From Candidatus Melainabacteria bacterium (GTDB lineage Bacteria > Cyanobacteriota > Vampirovibrionia > 2-02-FULL-35-15), in assembly GCA_023250155.1 (NCBI GenBank), contig JAHFBG010000008.1, positions 62,001 to 126,000 of the forward strand: DNA of 64,000 nt, in the 5' to 3' direction. Positions 1-10,412 of this stretch are shown here, in pieces. The notes below the pieces were generated by a model that made no database searches, was not told the DNA's origin, and was given only the letters and a program-made list of their open reading frames with translations. Every line of letters begins with the position of its first letter. The stretch's first letter is position 1. The translations under genes and the position numbers were made by a program.

Positions 1-860
1 GTTATAAAAGGGATTCCTTGTCTGTTTATGGTTTTATTGTTGAAGACTAATCCACCAATAGCTATTGTTTGTCCATCCATAACTTGAACATTTGTATCAA
101 CTTCTCTTCTAAAAGTCGTGTTTGGCAAAGTTAGTCCGTTCTGAGTTATGGTACCCGTATTGTTTGATACTTCAACGTTTATTTTTGTAGTAATCAAGTT
201 ACTGTCACCTACATAAGGCGTAATGTTTAGGTTTGTTCCTGCTTTTACTGCGTCCAGTTTTTGAGTTTGTGCTAAAAGCAAAGATGGCGCTGCACCATAA
301 GCAGAGCCAAGCACAACATTATTATGAGTGTTTATGTTTATGCTTGCAGTTCTGCCAGAGATAGAAACAATTTTTGGATATGAGTGGGTTTGAACAAGTC
401 CTAGTGTTTCTAAATAAGAAATTTGTGAATTAAAAAGATTCCAGGTATCTTTACTAAAATCAAATAAACTTAAACCATTAGAAATTTGTCCTATTAAGAA
501 TCCACTCTCTCTTAAAAACTTAAGATCACGAAGTCTGTTTTTTTGAAGTTCAATCAATCTAACCTCAAACTCTACTTGTTTTACAGGAATATCAATAGTA
601 GAAATAAAATCTTTTAATCTATTGTGATCTTCAATTGAAGACTCAATTAAAATGCTGTTTTGTTCTTGAAGTGATTTGCACTTACTCTTTAAATCGTTTG
701 GTAAAAGCTCTATTACATAAGTAGATTCTAAATTGTTTAGCTTTATTAAATTAAAACTTTCATTTGTTTTAACTGTCTCAGCACTAAAACTTGGTATGGT
801 AGATAAAGTTATTAGTGTTATAAACAAAGCTATAAATAAACATTTAATTTTAAAGTTCAT
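1..860 (-). CDS. Secretin (GspD/PilQ-type outer-membrane channel), truncated at the left edge
   Basis: My translation of the minus strand from ATG at 860 starts MNFKIKCLFIALFITLITLSTIPSFSAETVKTNESF, with a signal peptide. It continues with VEFEVRLIELQKNRLRDL..., ...GRTASININTH... and ...TFRREVDTNVQVMDGQTIAIGGLVFNNK, typical secretin motifs. It is open at the window edge, so absent from the ORF track. Confidence 0.8.
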   Translation of the reverse strand, partial: MNFKIKCLFIALFITLITLSTIPSFSAETVKTNESFNLIKLNNLESTYVIELLPNDLKSKCKSLQEQNSILIESSIEDHNRLKDFISTIDIPVKQVEFEVRLIELQKNRLRDLKFLRESGFLIGQISNGLSLFDFSKDTWNLFNSQISYLETLGLVQTHSYPKIVSISGRTASININTHNNVVLGSAYGAAPSLLLAQTQKLDAVKAGTNLNITPYVGDSNLITTKINVEVSNNTGTITQNGLTLPNTTFRREVDTNVQVMDGQTIAIGGLVFNNKTINRQGIPFI

Positions 861-945
861 AATTTACCTCTACTGACATTCACTAAACCCAATATAATCT
901 ATAATTGTTTTATTATAGATGAGGTGCATAAATAAAGCATATTCT

Positions 946-2595
946 ATGTCTAAAAAGTTTATATTCTTATCATTGATTTTTCTTATTCTAAATCTTTTAG
1001 GATTCCAGAAGTGTAATGCAGAAATAATATCTTCTATACCTTATAGTACTAGTCTTTTTCCGGGTTTTATAGAAACTGACAGTGATAGTGGAAAAATATT
1101 TGTTTTAGTAAGAGGAAAAATAATAGTTTTAGATGAAAATACTTTAATGGCAGATAAAGAATTTCTCATAGATAAAAGTTCAGCATTTTTTTCATTAGAT
1201 AGAGAAAATAAAACGATTACTGTATTTGAGTATACATATAGAAATACTTGTGGGGAGGATGGTTGTGAAGATGAGGAAAATGAATCTCCTGTCAATGTCA
1301 TTAATACCAATCCTTCTATAAGAGTAAAAGTAATTAGCAGTGAGGATGGAACTACAATTAATGCTTTTGAAGCTAGAACTATTGATAAAGTTCTATCAAT
1401 AACTGAAGACAAAGGTTCATATGAAAATCAAATTGAGATAAGCTCATCTTTATTTCTTACTCCTTCCTATGTACGTAAAATCAATAAAAATAAATATTTA
1501 TTAAATGCTTACTATGATTACAGTGTTTTTTCTAATAATAATCAATATGGTACTTATGAATTAATAATCTTAGAAGACAGCATAAAGCTATTGAAATTTA
1601 ATTTTAGTTTTCCTGTAGAACGTATAGAAGTAAATGAGTACTCTCATAAACTACATATCAAACATCAAAATGAAGAAAAAATCTCTATTTTTAATACTGA
1701 TACTAATAAGATTGAAAAGACTATAGGTCTAAAGTCTTCTTTTCAAAAAGTTGTTTTCAAAAATAATAAAACGTACTATCTTTGTGGTGGAAACATTTAT
1801 ATAGTGGATGATTCAAACTTAAGTGTATCTAAAATCAATACTGGTGGAATTGATCTTGTTGTTAGTCCAAGCACTAATGAAATCATTATTTCACAAGGTA
1901 ACTCACTTCAAATTATTGATATGGGAAAAAGTAAACTAATTAAAACAATCAATTTAGAGTCCCTAGGCTATGGAAGTCTTTTTTTAGATAATATTAATAA
2001 AAAACTTTTTTTTAATGAATATCCTTTATATGTGATTGATTTAATTACATATAAGATAGTTGATAGTATTGATGTTTTCCCTCCGATTGGTGTTGTTACA
2101 GGTATTCGTATGTTTGATAATAAGAGTGGAAAATTTTATATCATAGATGAAAATAAACTAGCTATAATTAAATATCCTAAAAATAAACCTCAAGAATTAG
2201 TAATAAATAAACAAATAAAAGAAATCTCTTCAAAGCTAAGTATATTTGAAAAATCTTTTAAAAAAGATTATTTTGAAATCACTAGAGATATAAAAGCTAT
2301 TTTAAAAGAGACAAATTATATAGCAAAACTCCCATTAGAAAACTATTCTTATAAGAGACAAAAATATTTAGAAATTTTATGTGAGCGTGCAATAGGAAAT
2401 TCAAGTAAACTATGTTTTAATAACACTGTTTTTTATAACGATACTTGTGGTGAAATTAAACTATTAGACGGAACTAGCTTTTCTCATATCAGTGAGGTGA
2501 CTAATTTGCTTTATAAGCTAAAAACTTTAATTAGTAGAAAGATGGCTATTAAGAATACTAATGATACGAAAGATACTGAAGATTCAGATATTTAA
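946..2595 (+). CDS. Secreted protein of unknown function, possible beta-propeller
   Basis: Track ORF starts at 919, but MSKKFIFLSLIFLILNLLGFQKCNA at 946 looks like the true signal peptide start. Repeating beta-strand-rich segments (GKIFVLVRGKIIVLDENT, KTYYLCGGNIYIVDDSN) suggest a propeller. Confidence 0.6.
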   Translation: MSKKFIFLSLIFLILNLLGFQKCNAEIISSIPYSTSLFPGFIETDSDSGKIFVLVRGKIIVLDENTLMADKEFLIDKSSAFFSLDRENKTITVFEYTYRNTCGEDGCEDEENESPVNVINTNPSIRVKVISSEDGTTINAFEARTIDKVLSITEDKGSYENQIEISSSLFLTPSYVRKINKNKYLLNAYYDYSVFSNNNQYGTYELIILEDSIKLLKFNFSFPVERIEVNEYSHKLHIKHQNEEKISIFNTDTNKIEKTIGLKSSFQKVVFKNNKTYYLCGGNIYIVDDSNLSVSKINTGGIDLVVSPSTNEIIISQGNSLQIIDMGKSKLIKTINLESLGYGSLFLDNINKKLFFNEYPLYVIDLITYKIVDSIDVFPPIGVVTGIRMFDNKSGKFYIIDENKLAIIKYPKNKPQELVINKQIKEISSKLSIFEKSFKKDYFEITRDIKAILKETNYIAKLPLENYSYKRQKYLEILCERAIGNSSKLCFNNTVFYNDTCGEIKLLDGTSFSHISEVTNLLYKLKTLISRKMAIKNTNDTKDTEDSDI

Positions 2596-2921
2596 GCTTC
2601 TTCTTTTTTCAAATCCTGCATAACCTTCCAAACTATTCCTCTTTGACAGCTACCTTTTTCAAATGCACTAAATATTTTATCTAAATCTTCAAGAGGTGTT
2701 GTTTGTGTCATCTTATCTGCTTCTTCCTGTACAGGTCCTAATAAATAACCTGCATTACTCCCATTACCTTTAGCGATTTTAACAAGCTCTCTAAATCCAT
2801 CAGGTGTACAAGGTAGATCATGTTCTTCTAATCTCTTTAACCCGCCTTTGGCTAATAAGGTTAAGAAATTTCTACCAGTTTCAAATGTCGTTAACTCAAC
2901 CATACAATTAGAAATTAACAA
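2592..2921 (-). CDS. Hypothetical protein
   Basis: 109 aa ORF, convergent with the upstream gene and sharing its stop region; the start may be MVELTTFE. Confidence 0.5.
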   Translation of the reverse strand: MLISNCMVELTTFETGRNFLTLLAKGGLKRLEEHDLPCTPDGFRELVKIAKGNGSNAGYLLGPVQEEADKMTQTTPLEDLDKIFSAFEKGSCQRGIVWKVMQDLKKEEA

Positions 2922-2979
2922 AGTTAAGGTCTTAATGTCAATGGGTTACTGTCTAGCTATGATGTATAAAAGAGTAAAT

Positions 2980-3077
2980 AAGCTTTTTGTGTGATTTATT
3001 CACCAAAAAGCGATGTGAAGGAAGAGCAAGTTGAGCATTCGTGCGAAACGAGCGGTAGGCAGAAACGTCAATGATTA
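2980..3077. repeat. Structured intergenic segment with hairpins
   Basis: gctttttgtgtga-tttat-tcaccaaaaagc hairpin followed by a GC-richer segment (gaaggaagagcaagttgagcattcgtgcgaaacgagcggtaggc). Confidence 0.4.
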
Positions 3078-3092
3078 AAGGATTAAATCTTT

Positions 3093-3833
3093 CTAAACAC
3101 CGTATCTTCTTTGTCTTTTATTGAATTCTTCGATAGCTTTATCTAATTCTTTTGAATCAAAGCTTGGCCATAAGGCATCTGTAGAGTAAAACTCAGTATA
3201 GGCACATTGCCAGAGTAAATAATTGCTTATTCTTTGTTCACCGCCAGTTCTAATTAAAAGATCAGGGTCAGGAATATGTTTTGTTAGAAGATTTGCTGTA
3301 ACTAAATCAGATGTTATATCTTCAATATTTAAATTTTTATTTACTACTTGTTTGGTGATTTCTTTAATAGCATGAATGATTTCAGCTCGACTTCCATAAT
3401 TTATAGCAACTTGAAGGTTTAAACCAGTGTTATTTTTTGTTCTTTCAATAGCATTGTTTAATACTTGTGGAAGCGGTTTTGGTAAATCCTCATAAAACCC
3501 AATGACGTTTAGTTTTACATTATTTTGATGCATTTCTTCAAATTCGTTTTGAATAGCTTCTTGGATAAGATACATTAAAAAATCGACCTCATCTTTTTTT
3601 CTGTTCCAGTTCTCAGTAGAAAAAGCATATACAGTTAAATACTTTATACCTAAATCGTTTGCATACCTAGTTATTTTTTTTAATGCTTGTACACCTTCTT
3701 TATGACCAAACATACTAGGAAGATTTTTATTCTTTGCCCAGCGTCTATTTCCATCCATGATTACTGCAATATGGGTTGGAAGAATGAGTTTTTCACTCTG
3801 GATGGTATCTGATTTTGATAAAACTTCTTTCAT
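3093..3833 (-). CDS. uppS: Isoprenyl transferase / undecaprenyl diphosphate synthase
   Basis: HIAVIMDGNRRWAKN, YLTVYAFSTENWNR and DLLIRTGGEQRISNYLLWQ motifs. Confidence 0.95.
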   Translation of the reverse strand: MKEVLSKSDTIQSEKLILPTHIAVIMDGNRRWAKNKNLPSMFGHKEGVQALKKITRYANDLGIKYLTVYAFSTENWNRKKDEVDFLMYLIQEAIQNEFEEMHQNNVKLNVIGFYEDLPKPLPQVLNNAIERTKNNTGLNLQVAINYGSRAEIIHAIKEITKQVVNKNLNIEDITSDLVTANLLTKHIPDPDLLIRTGGEQRISNYLLWQCAYTEFYSTDALWPSFDSKELDKAIEEFNKRQRRYGV

Positions 3834-3847
3834 GAAAATTTATTTCT

Positions 3848-4393
3848 TTATTTCGTCCACTTTACTGTACAGCCAATAGCATGAGTCTCTGAATCTATTA
3901 GTGTTTTATTAGCAAGTAAAGTTTCTATTGAATCTTTTAAATATTGTTTAGTTACTTTGTTTGGTTCTTTCCAGTTGTCATCAATTCCACCATGATATCT
4001 AAGAATTCTTTTTTCATCAAATAAGAAAATTTCAGGTGTATGAGAAGCCCCAAACATTGTTGCAACTTCTTGAGTCTTATCTCTTAGATAAGGAAAGTTC
4101 AAACTCTTTTCTTTAGCTCTTTTTACCATATTTTCGAAATTATCATCAGGGTAATTTGTTTCATCGTTTGAATTTATAGCAATAAAACTAACACCTTTTG
4201 ACTTGTATTCATCTTGAAGTTTAATCAAGCGATCTTCATATGCTTGAACATATGGGCAGTGATTACAAGTAAACATCACTAGAAGTAATTTACTGACTTT
4301 AAATGAATCTGGCGAATAATTATTCTTGTCAACACCTTGTAAATTAAAATCTGGAAGCTTTGAACCAATAGATAAATGAGTTTGAGTAACCAT
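3848..4393 (-). CDS. Thioredoxin-family / AhpC-TSA-like protein
   Basis: VTQTHLSIGSKLPDFNLQG and MFTCNHCPYVQAYEDRL with a CxxC active site. Confidence 0.88.
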   Translation of the reverse strand: MVTQTHLSIGSKLPDFNLQGVDKNNYSPDSFKVSKLLLVMFTCNHCPYVQAYEDRLIKLQDEYKSKGVSFIAINSNDETNYPDDNFENMVKRAKEKSLNFPYLRDKTQEVATMFGASHTPEIFLFDEKRILRYHGGIDDNWKEPNKVTKQYLKDSIETLLANKTLIDSETHAIGCTVKWTK

Positions 4394-4453
4394 CGTGTCT
4401 CCTTTTTATTGTTTCATTTTAATATATTCTTTGTTTCTTAAGTAAGTTTACTA

Positions 4454-4590
4454 AAAAAGTCTTAAATAAAAACCCATGTGCCTTAAGCGAACCGTATCCC
4501 AAGCAAAATGCTGTTAAAATCAATAAATAGCATTTTGTGCAGGGTGAAAGGTGAGCAAAGGCATATGGGTGATAATAAAAAAGACTTTTT
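4454..4590. repeat. Nested palindromic intergenic element
   Basis: aaaaagtctt / aagacttttt outer arms; acccatgtgcctt / aaggcatatgggt middle; caaaatgct / agcattttg inner. Confidence 0.75.
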
Positions 4591-4595
4591 CAATA

Positions 4596-5777
4596 TCAAT
4601 AGATCCTAAATAGTTTTAAAGCCGCACCCACTAAATAAAGTGAACCAGTAATAACAATTAGATCATGTGGAAATGTTTTAGCTTGTTTAATTGCTGATTT
4701 TAAATCAGGAGAACTTGTCACTATGCATCCTTTTTGTTTTAAGTGTTGTGTTAAGAATTTTAGTTTAGTGGCTCTTGTTGATTTAGGTTTAGTACAAATT
4801 ACAATGTCACCTCTTGAAAATAAGTTGTCTATAAATCCTTTGTAGTCCTTATCTAAGATACCAAAGATATAAACAATTTTTCTATTTTTAAATGTTTGAT
4901 TCAGTCTTTTTTTTAATTCACTAGCTGCATGTGGATTGTGTGCTCCATCTAAAAGCATTTTGTGCTTCTTTATATGTTGAAATCTTCCTTTAAACTCTAA
5001 GCTATTTAAAAATTTATAAATCTCTTTAGTGTTCTTACTTTCCAGTTTTATCTTTGAACTTATGATTTCCCAGGCTTTTATAGCAGTCCAAATATTTTTT
5101 TCTTTATAGCTAACGATTTTGTTAGATGGAAATACTACTTGTGAAATATGTGCATTATTTTTTTTAGAAATATCTTTAATTACTTTTAGGGAAATGCCCG
5201 TTGCTGCTGTTACTAGATGATTGTTTTTTTTAATTATTCCAGCTTTTTCAAAGGCAATTTTCTTAATAGTTTTACCCAGGTAATCAGTGTGATCCAGTGA
5301 AATATTTGTAATCACAGAACATAATAAATCCTTTGATTCTATTACATTTGTAGCATCTAGCCTTCCACCCAGTCCTACTTCTAAAAATGCAATATCTACT
5401 TTTCTCTCCTCAAATAGCTTAAATGCAATAATGGTGAGTATTTCAAATTCGGTTAGCTTCCCTAGAGTTTTATTGTTTTTTTCAAACACTCTAATCTTTT
5501 TTAATACCCTTTGCTTCAATGAGTTTATTTTTTGTAAACTTATAATTTTTTCATTTATTACAAATCTTTCATTTACTGAAATTAAATGAGGACTAATATA
5601 TCTTCCTATTTTTAAATCAGAATATTTACATGCTAGATTCGATAGGTAATAAGTTACTGAACCCTTTCCATTAGTACCTGCAATTAAAACAGATTTAAAT
5701 TGGTTTTGAGGGTTTCCCAAATATTTAAGACATAAACTTATGCGTTTTAGACCTAAGTTTATGTCATTCCTTTTCAA
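4596..5777 (-). CDS. folC: Folylpolyglutamate synthase / dihydrofolate synthase
   Basis: GTNGKGSVTYYLS, LEVGLGGRLDATNVI and LLDGAHNPHAA motifs. Confidence 0.92.
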   Translation of the reverse strand: MKRNDINLGLKRISLCLKYLGNPQNQFKSVLIAGTNGKGSVTYYLSNLACKYSDLKIGRYISPHLISVNERFVINEKIISLQKINSLKQRVLKKIRVFEKNNKTLGKLTEFEILTIIAFKLFEERKVDIAFLEVGLGGRLDATNVIESKDLLCSVITNISLDHTDYLGKTIKKIAFEKAGIIKKNNHLVTAATGISLKVIKDISKKNNAHISQVVFPSNKIVSYKEKNIWTAIKAWEIISSKIKLESKNTKEIYKFLNSLEFKGRFQHIKKHKMLLDGAHNPHAASELKKRLNQTFKNRKIVYIFGILDKDYKGFIDNLFSRGDIVICTKPKSTRATKLKFLTQHLKQKGCIVTSSPDLKSAIKQAKTFPHDLIVITGSLYLVGAALKLFRIY

Positions 5778-5789
5778 GGTAAGCTATCG

Positions 5790-7457
5790 CTAGTCTCTTT
5801 CTTCTGATTCTTTTGGTGTTAATGTAAAAACTCCTGAAACGTCATTTGCTTTTACACTGTACTTGGCTTCTTGGGAATAGTTTGAAGATTCTTCATCTGT
5901 TGTACCTTCTTCACTATAATTACTATGTCCGTTTTCATCAAATTCATTTTCAAATTCGTTTTCATTCTCTTCTGTCTCACCTTCTATTACAGGAGAAACT
6001 TGTTGAATTACTTCTTCTTCTACTTGTGAATCAATTTCTTCTCCACCAGGTGGTGTCGCTAGTGAATCTTGTTCAGTAGTGCCTTGAGATTGATATTCGC
6101 TAGAGCTAGATTGGTTTCTAGGAGTATAATCCCTTCTTTGCATTCCTCCTCTAGAACCAGCATTTGAACCGGGACGATTTCGCTGATTACGCCAATTATT
6201 TCTATCTCCTTGCCTGTGATCTTCTTGTTGGGAATCTGATCTTGCTCTTCTTATTTCTCCGCTTAATGAGATTTCTAATATTTGACCACTTCCACCACAA
6301 CTAGAACATTGATGTCCAAAAATTTCTTGTAGGCTTTGTCCTTGTCTTCTTCTAGTAAGTTCCACTAACCCCAAATCGCTTAACTGACCAAGCTGTGGTT
6401 TTGCTCTGTCTGTCATAAGAGAATTTTCGAATGTTTCTAATACACTTATTTGGTCTTTTCTATCATCCATATCGATAAAATCAACTACAATAACACCACC
6501 AATATTTCGAAGTTTTAGCTGTCTTGCTACTTCATGAGATGCTTCTAGATTTGTTTTCAATACTGTTTCACGTAATGTTCTTGAGCTTGTAAATCTTCCT
6601 GAATTTACGTCAACCACTGTAAGTGCTTCAGTAGTCTGTATAAATAAATAACCACCACTTGGCAATTCAACTTTAGTTTGAAGAGCATTTAATATTTCTC
6701 TTTCTACTCCTCTTGTTGATAAGATGTTGCCTTCTTTGTGAATAGATATTTCTACATCTCTTCCTGTCCAGTTTTTTAATATTTGCTGGGATTTTAATTG
6801 TCCTTGAGTACTATCTAGTACAACCTCATTAATCTCAGATGTATATGCATCTCTAATTACCCGATAAATAAAATCCTGATCTCTATAAACAAGTCCTGGA
6901 TATCTGTGATTTTCATGCTTATCTGCAACTTCTTTCCAAAGATCCCAAAGCATTTTAAAATCTTCTTCTAAATCGTATTCATCTTTTCCTTCAGCTTCAG
7001 TACGAACTACTATTCCAACACCGGGTGGTTTTAGTAGTGATACCATTGCTTTTAATCTATTTCTTTCTTGATAATCAACAATTTTTCTACTTACAGAAAC
7101 ATTGGTGTTTTCAGTGGTTAGAACTAAGAATCTTCCTGGCAAACTTATTGCAGTATTAACTCTTGGTCCTTTATTGCTTGTAGGTTCTTTTACAATCTGA
7201 ACAAGCAACTTTTGATGTGGTTGCAATCTGTCAGTTAGTGGACCCTGACCAGGAATATCGCTTGCATGTAAAAATCCCATTCTGTTATTTCCTAAATTAA
7301 CAAAAACAGCGTCAATACTAGGCATTATATTTTCTACTTTTGCAGTATAGATATCTCCTAATAACAATTCACCTTTATGTATAAAAAATTCGATAGCTTT
7401 GTCATCTTCCATGATGGCTGCTATTTTGTCTCTTTCCGAGATAATCAATGATTTCAT
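5790..7457 (-). CDS. rng: Ribonuclease E/G family protein
   Basis: MEDDKAIEFFIH, VNLGNNRMGFLHASDIP (S1), VVDVNSGRFT, IGGVIVVDFIDM, CSSCGGSG zinc-link-like motif; acidic low-complexity C-terminal tail. Confidence 0.92.
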   Translation of the reverse strand: MKSLIISERDKIAAIMEDDKAIEFFIHKGELLLGDIYTAKVENIMPSIDAVFVNLGNNRMGFLHASDIPGQGPLTDRLQPHQKLLVQIVKEPTSNKGPRVNTAISLPGRFLVLTTENTNVSVSRKIVDYQERNRLKAMVSLLKPPGVGIVVRTEAEGKDEYDLEEDFKMLWDLWKEVADKHENHRYPGLVYRDQDFIYRVIRDAYTSEINEVVLDSTQGQLKSQQILKNWTGRDVEISIHKEGNILSTRGVEREILNALQTKVELPSGGYLFIQTTEALTVVDVNSGRFTSSRTLRETVLKTNLEASHEVARQLKLRNIGGVIVVDFIDMDDRKDQISVLETFENSLMTDRAKPQLGQLSDLGLVELTRRRQGQSLQEIFGHQCSSCGGSGQILEISLSGEIRRARSDSQQEDHRQGDRNNWRNQRNRPGSNAGSRGGMQRRDYTPRNQSSSSEYQSQGTTEQDSLATPPGGEEIDSQVEEEVIQQVSPVIEGETEENENEFENEFDENGHSNYSEEGTTDEESSNYSQEAKYSVKANDVSGVFTLTPKESEERD

Positions 7458-7477
7458 TTCAATCCTCCGTATAAATG

Positions 7478-7501
7478 TTAAACAAGGTTCCGCTTGTTTA
7501 A
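7478..7501. other. Short perfect inverted repeat (possible RNA hairpin) between the radical SAM and RNase E/G genes
   Basis: TTAAACAAG-gttccg-CTTGTTTAA, 9-bp perfect stem with a 6-nt loop. Confidence 0.6.
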
Positions 7502-7541
7502 TTTCCTATTTATCTAAAACTAAGTACAATTAATTGTTGTT

Positions 7542-10373
7542 TCAAACAATAGTTTCTTTTTTTATTGTCCATAAACTCTGCCAACTAAATTCTTCATTCT
7601 TTTCATTTTTAGACTTTTGTAAGACTCTATCTGTAATGTAATTTAAAAGTGTCTCTACCCTTGTGTTTCCTAAAAGTACCATTTCTAGTTCAAATGGACT
7701 ATCATTAACAATTACTATTCGTTCTACACCCTTTCTTATATCTATTAACTTGTCAACATTTAAGTTGTTTTTATTTTTTGGTTTTTTATTACGATCGTTA
7801 TTGTTTTTTAAAACTTTTAGGATTACAGAAGCTTGATCTAGAAAACTTTCAATTTCAGTTTTAGCCTCACATATATACTTTTCCCATAAATAGGGCTTAG
7901 CTGTCAAAACTTTGTATAAAACCTTAACATTTTCTACATTATTCAATTTTTGGGATAAATCTATGTTTTTTACAGATTTAAGCTGTAATTCATTAGGTAA
8001 TTGCTTATTTAGCCTAATTTGCAGTTCATGATTGTCTATACATTGAGCCAATTCTAGATGTAATAACTCATAATTACTTTCATAATAAAGGGGTAACGGC
8101 ATTAACCATTGATATTTAGGTCTAGGGTTATACCCTTCAGTATGTGCAAACAATATATCTGCCCGCCTTAAGGCTCTTTCAAATAATCTTTGCACATCTA
8201 AATGGGAAATGAATCTTAAATGAGAATTTTTTGTGTGGATTATCTCAACTTTTTGTAAGGATTTTGTAAGTAGAGAATCGTGAGAATTATTGGAGATTGT
8301 TGCCAAAGGCGAGCAAGCCTCGTTCTCTTGGACGAGAGATTTAGGAATTTCAAGACTAGAAGGTTTTAAGACTTCAAGTTTTTTTTCTATTGTTTTAACA
8401 AACTTATTGTTTTTTGACTTATCAACAGTAACTTCATTTACAACATCAAGTTCAAAACAAACCCCACAAGCATGGCAAGTGTTTTCTGTACAAGGTACGG
8501 TTTCAGTTACTGTTATTGCTTTATTATATTCATCAATTAAAAACTTTTTAAGAAGTCCTGACTCTATGACCTCCCAAGGGCTTGTTGAGTTAATAGTTCT
8601 TTCTTTTGTCGCTTCATAATTTAAATCCAAGTTTAATTCTTTAGCAGCTTTATGCCATGTATCAATATTAAAATGTTCATCCCAAGCATCAAAATTAGCA
8701 CCAAGTTTATAGGCATTATAAATTAGCTTTGACATTCTTCTGTCGCCTCTGCTTAGAACAGCTTCTAATAGTGCAATATTAGGACTTGTACAGTTTAGCT
8801 TTACAGTTCTAAGTTTGTATTCTTTTATCTTATTCTTTAGGTAATTTATTTTTTCTTGAAACTCAAAAGTAGAGTTTTGGCTAAACCATTGAAACGGTGT
8901 AAATGATTTTGGGACAAAGGTTGAAATTGTACAAGTAATCTCTAAAGGTTTTTTATTTTTTATCCTAGATAAGTCATATGCCCATTTTAAGAGATCAATT
9001 ATTCCATCCAAGTCTTTATAGGTCTCAGTAGGTAAACCAATCATAAAATAAAGTTTGACATGATGAAAACCACTATCATAAACGTTTTCAATAGCTCTTG
9101 TAATGTCTGCTTCTTTCAAGCCTTTATTAATAACTTCTCTTAGTCTTTCTGTACCTGCTTCAGGGGCAAGTGTGATTCCTGATTTTCTAACTGTGTTTAA
9201 TTCATTTGCTAATTTCAAATCAAATCGATCTGCTCTTTGTGATGGCATTGAAAGTGAAATCCCTTTCTTTGCATGCTCTGTATTAAGTTTTACAGCAGCC
9301 TCATGTAAGCATGTGTAATCACTTGCAGATAAAGAAAGAAAAGAATACTCATCGTAACCTGTTTTCTTCAATGATTCTTGTGAAAGTTTTAATAAATCAT
9401 CTGGGGTTCTTTCTCTTACTGGAAGGTATACATAACCAGGTTGACAGAAGCGACACCCTCTGTCACAGCCTCTTCTTATTTCCAAGGTTTGCCTGTCTTG
9501 TACTGATGCTAAATAAGGTACTGGACCTGATGTGGGTTGATTTAGATCGGTTAGATTTACTACTCTCTTTACTATTTTGCTTGGAATTGGATTTGCAACT
9601 ATTGGTTTTGGTAAATAATTATCGCTTGAATCTGGTTCATAAAATTTTGGAACATAGATTCCAGGTATTTGAGCAAGCTTTAATAACAATTCATCTTTAG
9701 AGCTGATTTTTGATGATTGATTTTTGATTACTTCTTTAAATTCTTTTACTAGTTCAAGTATTTCAATAATTACTTCCTCACCATCACCAATGATAAAGAA
9801 ATCCATAAAATCAGCCATTGGTTCAGGATTAAAAGTAGTAGGGCCACCAGCAAAAACTAAAGGAAATAAATTTGTTCTCTCATTAGAAAGTGGTTTAAGG
9901 TTAGAGAGTTCTAATAGTTTTAAAACATTTGTATAAGAGAGTTCATAAGATAATGAAAAACCAAGTAAATCAAATTTGTTTAATGGCTTAAAACTCTCCC
10001 ATCCCCAAAGAGAAGTATTTGTTTTAATTAAAAGCTCTTCCATGTCTTTCATGGGAGCATATGTTCTGTCACAAAGAAAATCAGGATGACTGTTTATGAT
10101 TTTGTATAAAATTTTTGTCCCAAAATTTGACATTCCAAGTTCATAAAGATCTGGATAAATTAGAGATAGCCTGACTAATGTGTCTTCCCAACGTTTTAAT
10201 GAGGATTGTGGTGTATTTGATTCATTGCCGTATGGCCCATTTACAAGATGACCCCATTCAATTCCTAGGTATTGACCTGGCTTTTGAACCTTGTATAAAA
10301 GATCTTCTGTTAAAGCTTTATAAATGTTTGGCTCTAGATTATTTTCTTTTTTTTCTATGATGGTATTAAGCAT
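7542..10373 (-). CDS. Radical SAM protein of the TIGR03960 (B12-binding N-terminus) + TIGR03936/DUF2344 C-terminal fusion type
   Basis: RRGCDRGCRFCQPGYVYLPVRER (CxxxCxxC), LAPEAGTERLREVINKGL, C-terminal HLRFISHLDVQRLFERALRRADI...GYNPRPKYQWLMPLPL. Confidence 0.9.
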   Translation of the reverse strand: MLNTIIEKKENNLEPNIYKALTEDLLYKVQKPGQYLGIEWGHLVNGPYGNESNTPQSSLKRWEDTLVRLSLIYPDLYELGMSNFGTKILYKIINSHPDFLCDRTYAPMKDMEELLIKTNTSLWGWESFKPLNKFDLLGFSLSYELSYTNVLKLLELSNLKPLSNERTNLFPLVFAGGPTTFNPEPMADFMDFFIIGDGEEVIIEILELVKEFKEVIKNQSSKISSKDELLLKLAQIPGIYVPKFYEPDSSDNYLPKPIVANPIPSKIVKRVVNLTDLNQPTSGPVPYLASVQDRQTLEIRRGCDRGCRFCQPGYVYLPVRERTPDDLLKLSQESLKKTGYDEYSFLSLSASDYTCLHEAAVKLNTEHAKKGISLSMPSQRADRFDLKLANELNTVRKSGITLAPEAGTERLREVINKGLKEADITRAIENVYDSGFHHVKLYFMIGLPTETYKDLDGIIDLLKWAYDLSRIKNKKPLEITCTISTFVPKSFTPFQWFSQNSTFEFQEKINYLKNKIKEYKLRTVKLNCTSPNIALLEAVLSRGDRRMSKLIYNAYKLGANFDAWDEHFNIDTWHKAAKELNLDLNYEATKERTINSTSPWEVIESGLLKKFLIDEYNKAITVTETVPCTENTCHACGVCFELDVVNEVTVDKSKNNKFVKTIEKKLEVLKPSSLEIPKSLVQENEACSPLATISNNSHDSLLTKSLQKVEIIHTKNSHLRFISHLDVQRLFERALRRADILFAHTEGYNPRPKYQWLMPLPLYYESNYELLHLELAQCIDNHELQIRLNKQLPNELQLKSVKNIDLSQKLNNVENVKVLYKVLTAKPYLWEKYICEAKTEIESFLDQASVILKVLKNNNDRNKKPKNKNNLNVDKLIDIRKGVERIVIVNDSPFELEMVLLGNTRVETLLNYITDRVLQKSKNEKNEEFSWQSLWTIKKETIV

Positions 10374-10382
10374 GTTTTAGTT

Positions 10383-10388
10383 TATAAT
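10383..10388. promoter_or_regulatory. Candidate shared -10 element for the divergent radical SAM / ubiX pair
   Basis: TATAAT inside the near-palindrome ttataatataa, in the 39-bp gap between the two probable start codons (10373 and 10413). Confidence 0.4.
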
Positions 10389-10412
10389 ATAAGTTTAAGG
10401 GATACTTTGATA

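Noticed and set aside
5846-6079. 77-aa leucine-rich plus-strand ORF
   Set aside because: Antisense to the low-complexity acidic tail of the RNase E/G gene; composition is a by-product of the GAA/GAG-rich coding strand.
8290-10360. Several plus-strand ORFs (8290, 9103, 9311, 9724, 10178)
   Set aside because: All lie antisense inside the well-supported radical SAM gene and have no recognisable domains or SD sites.
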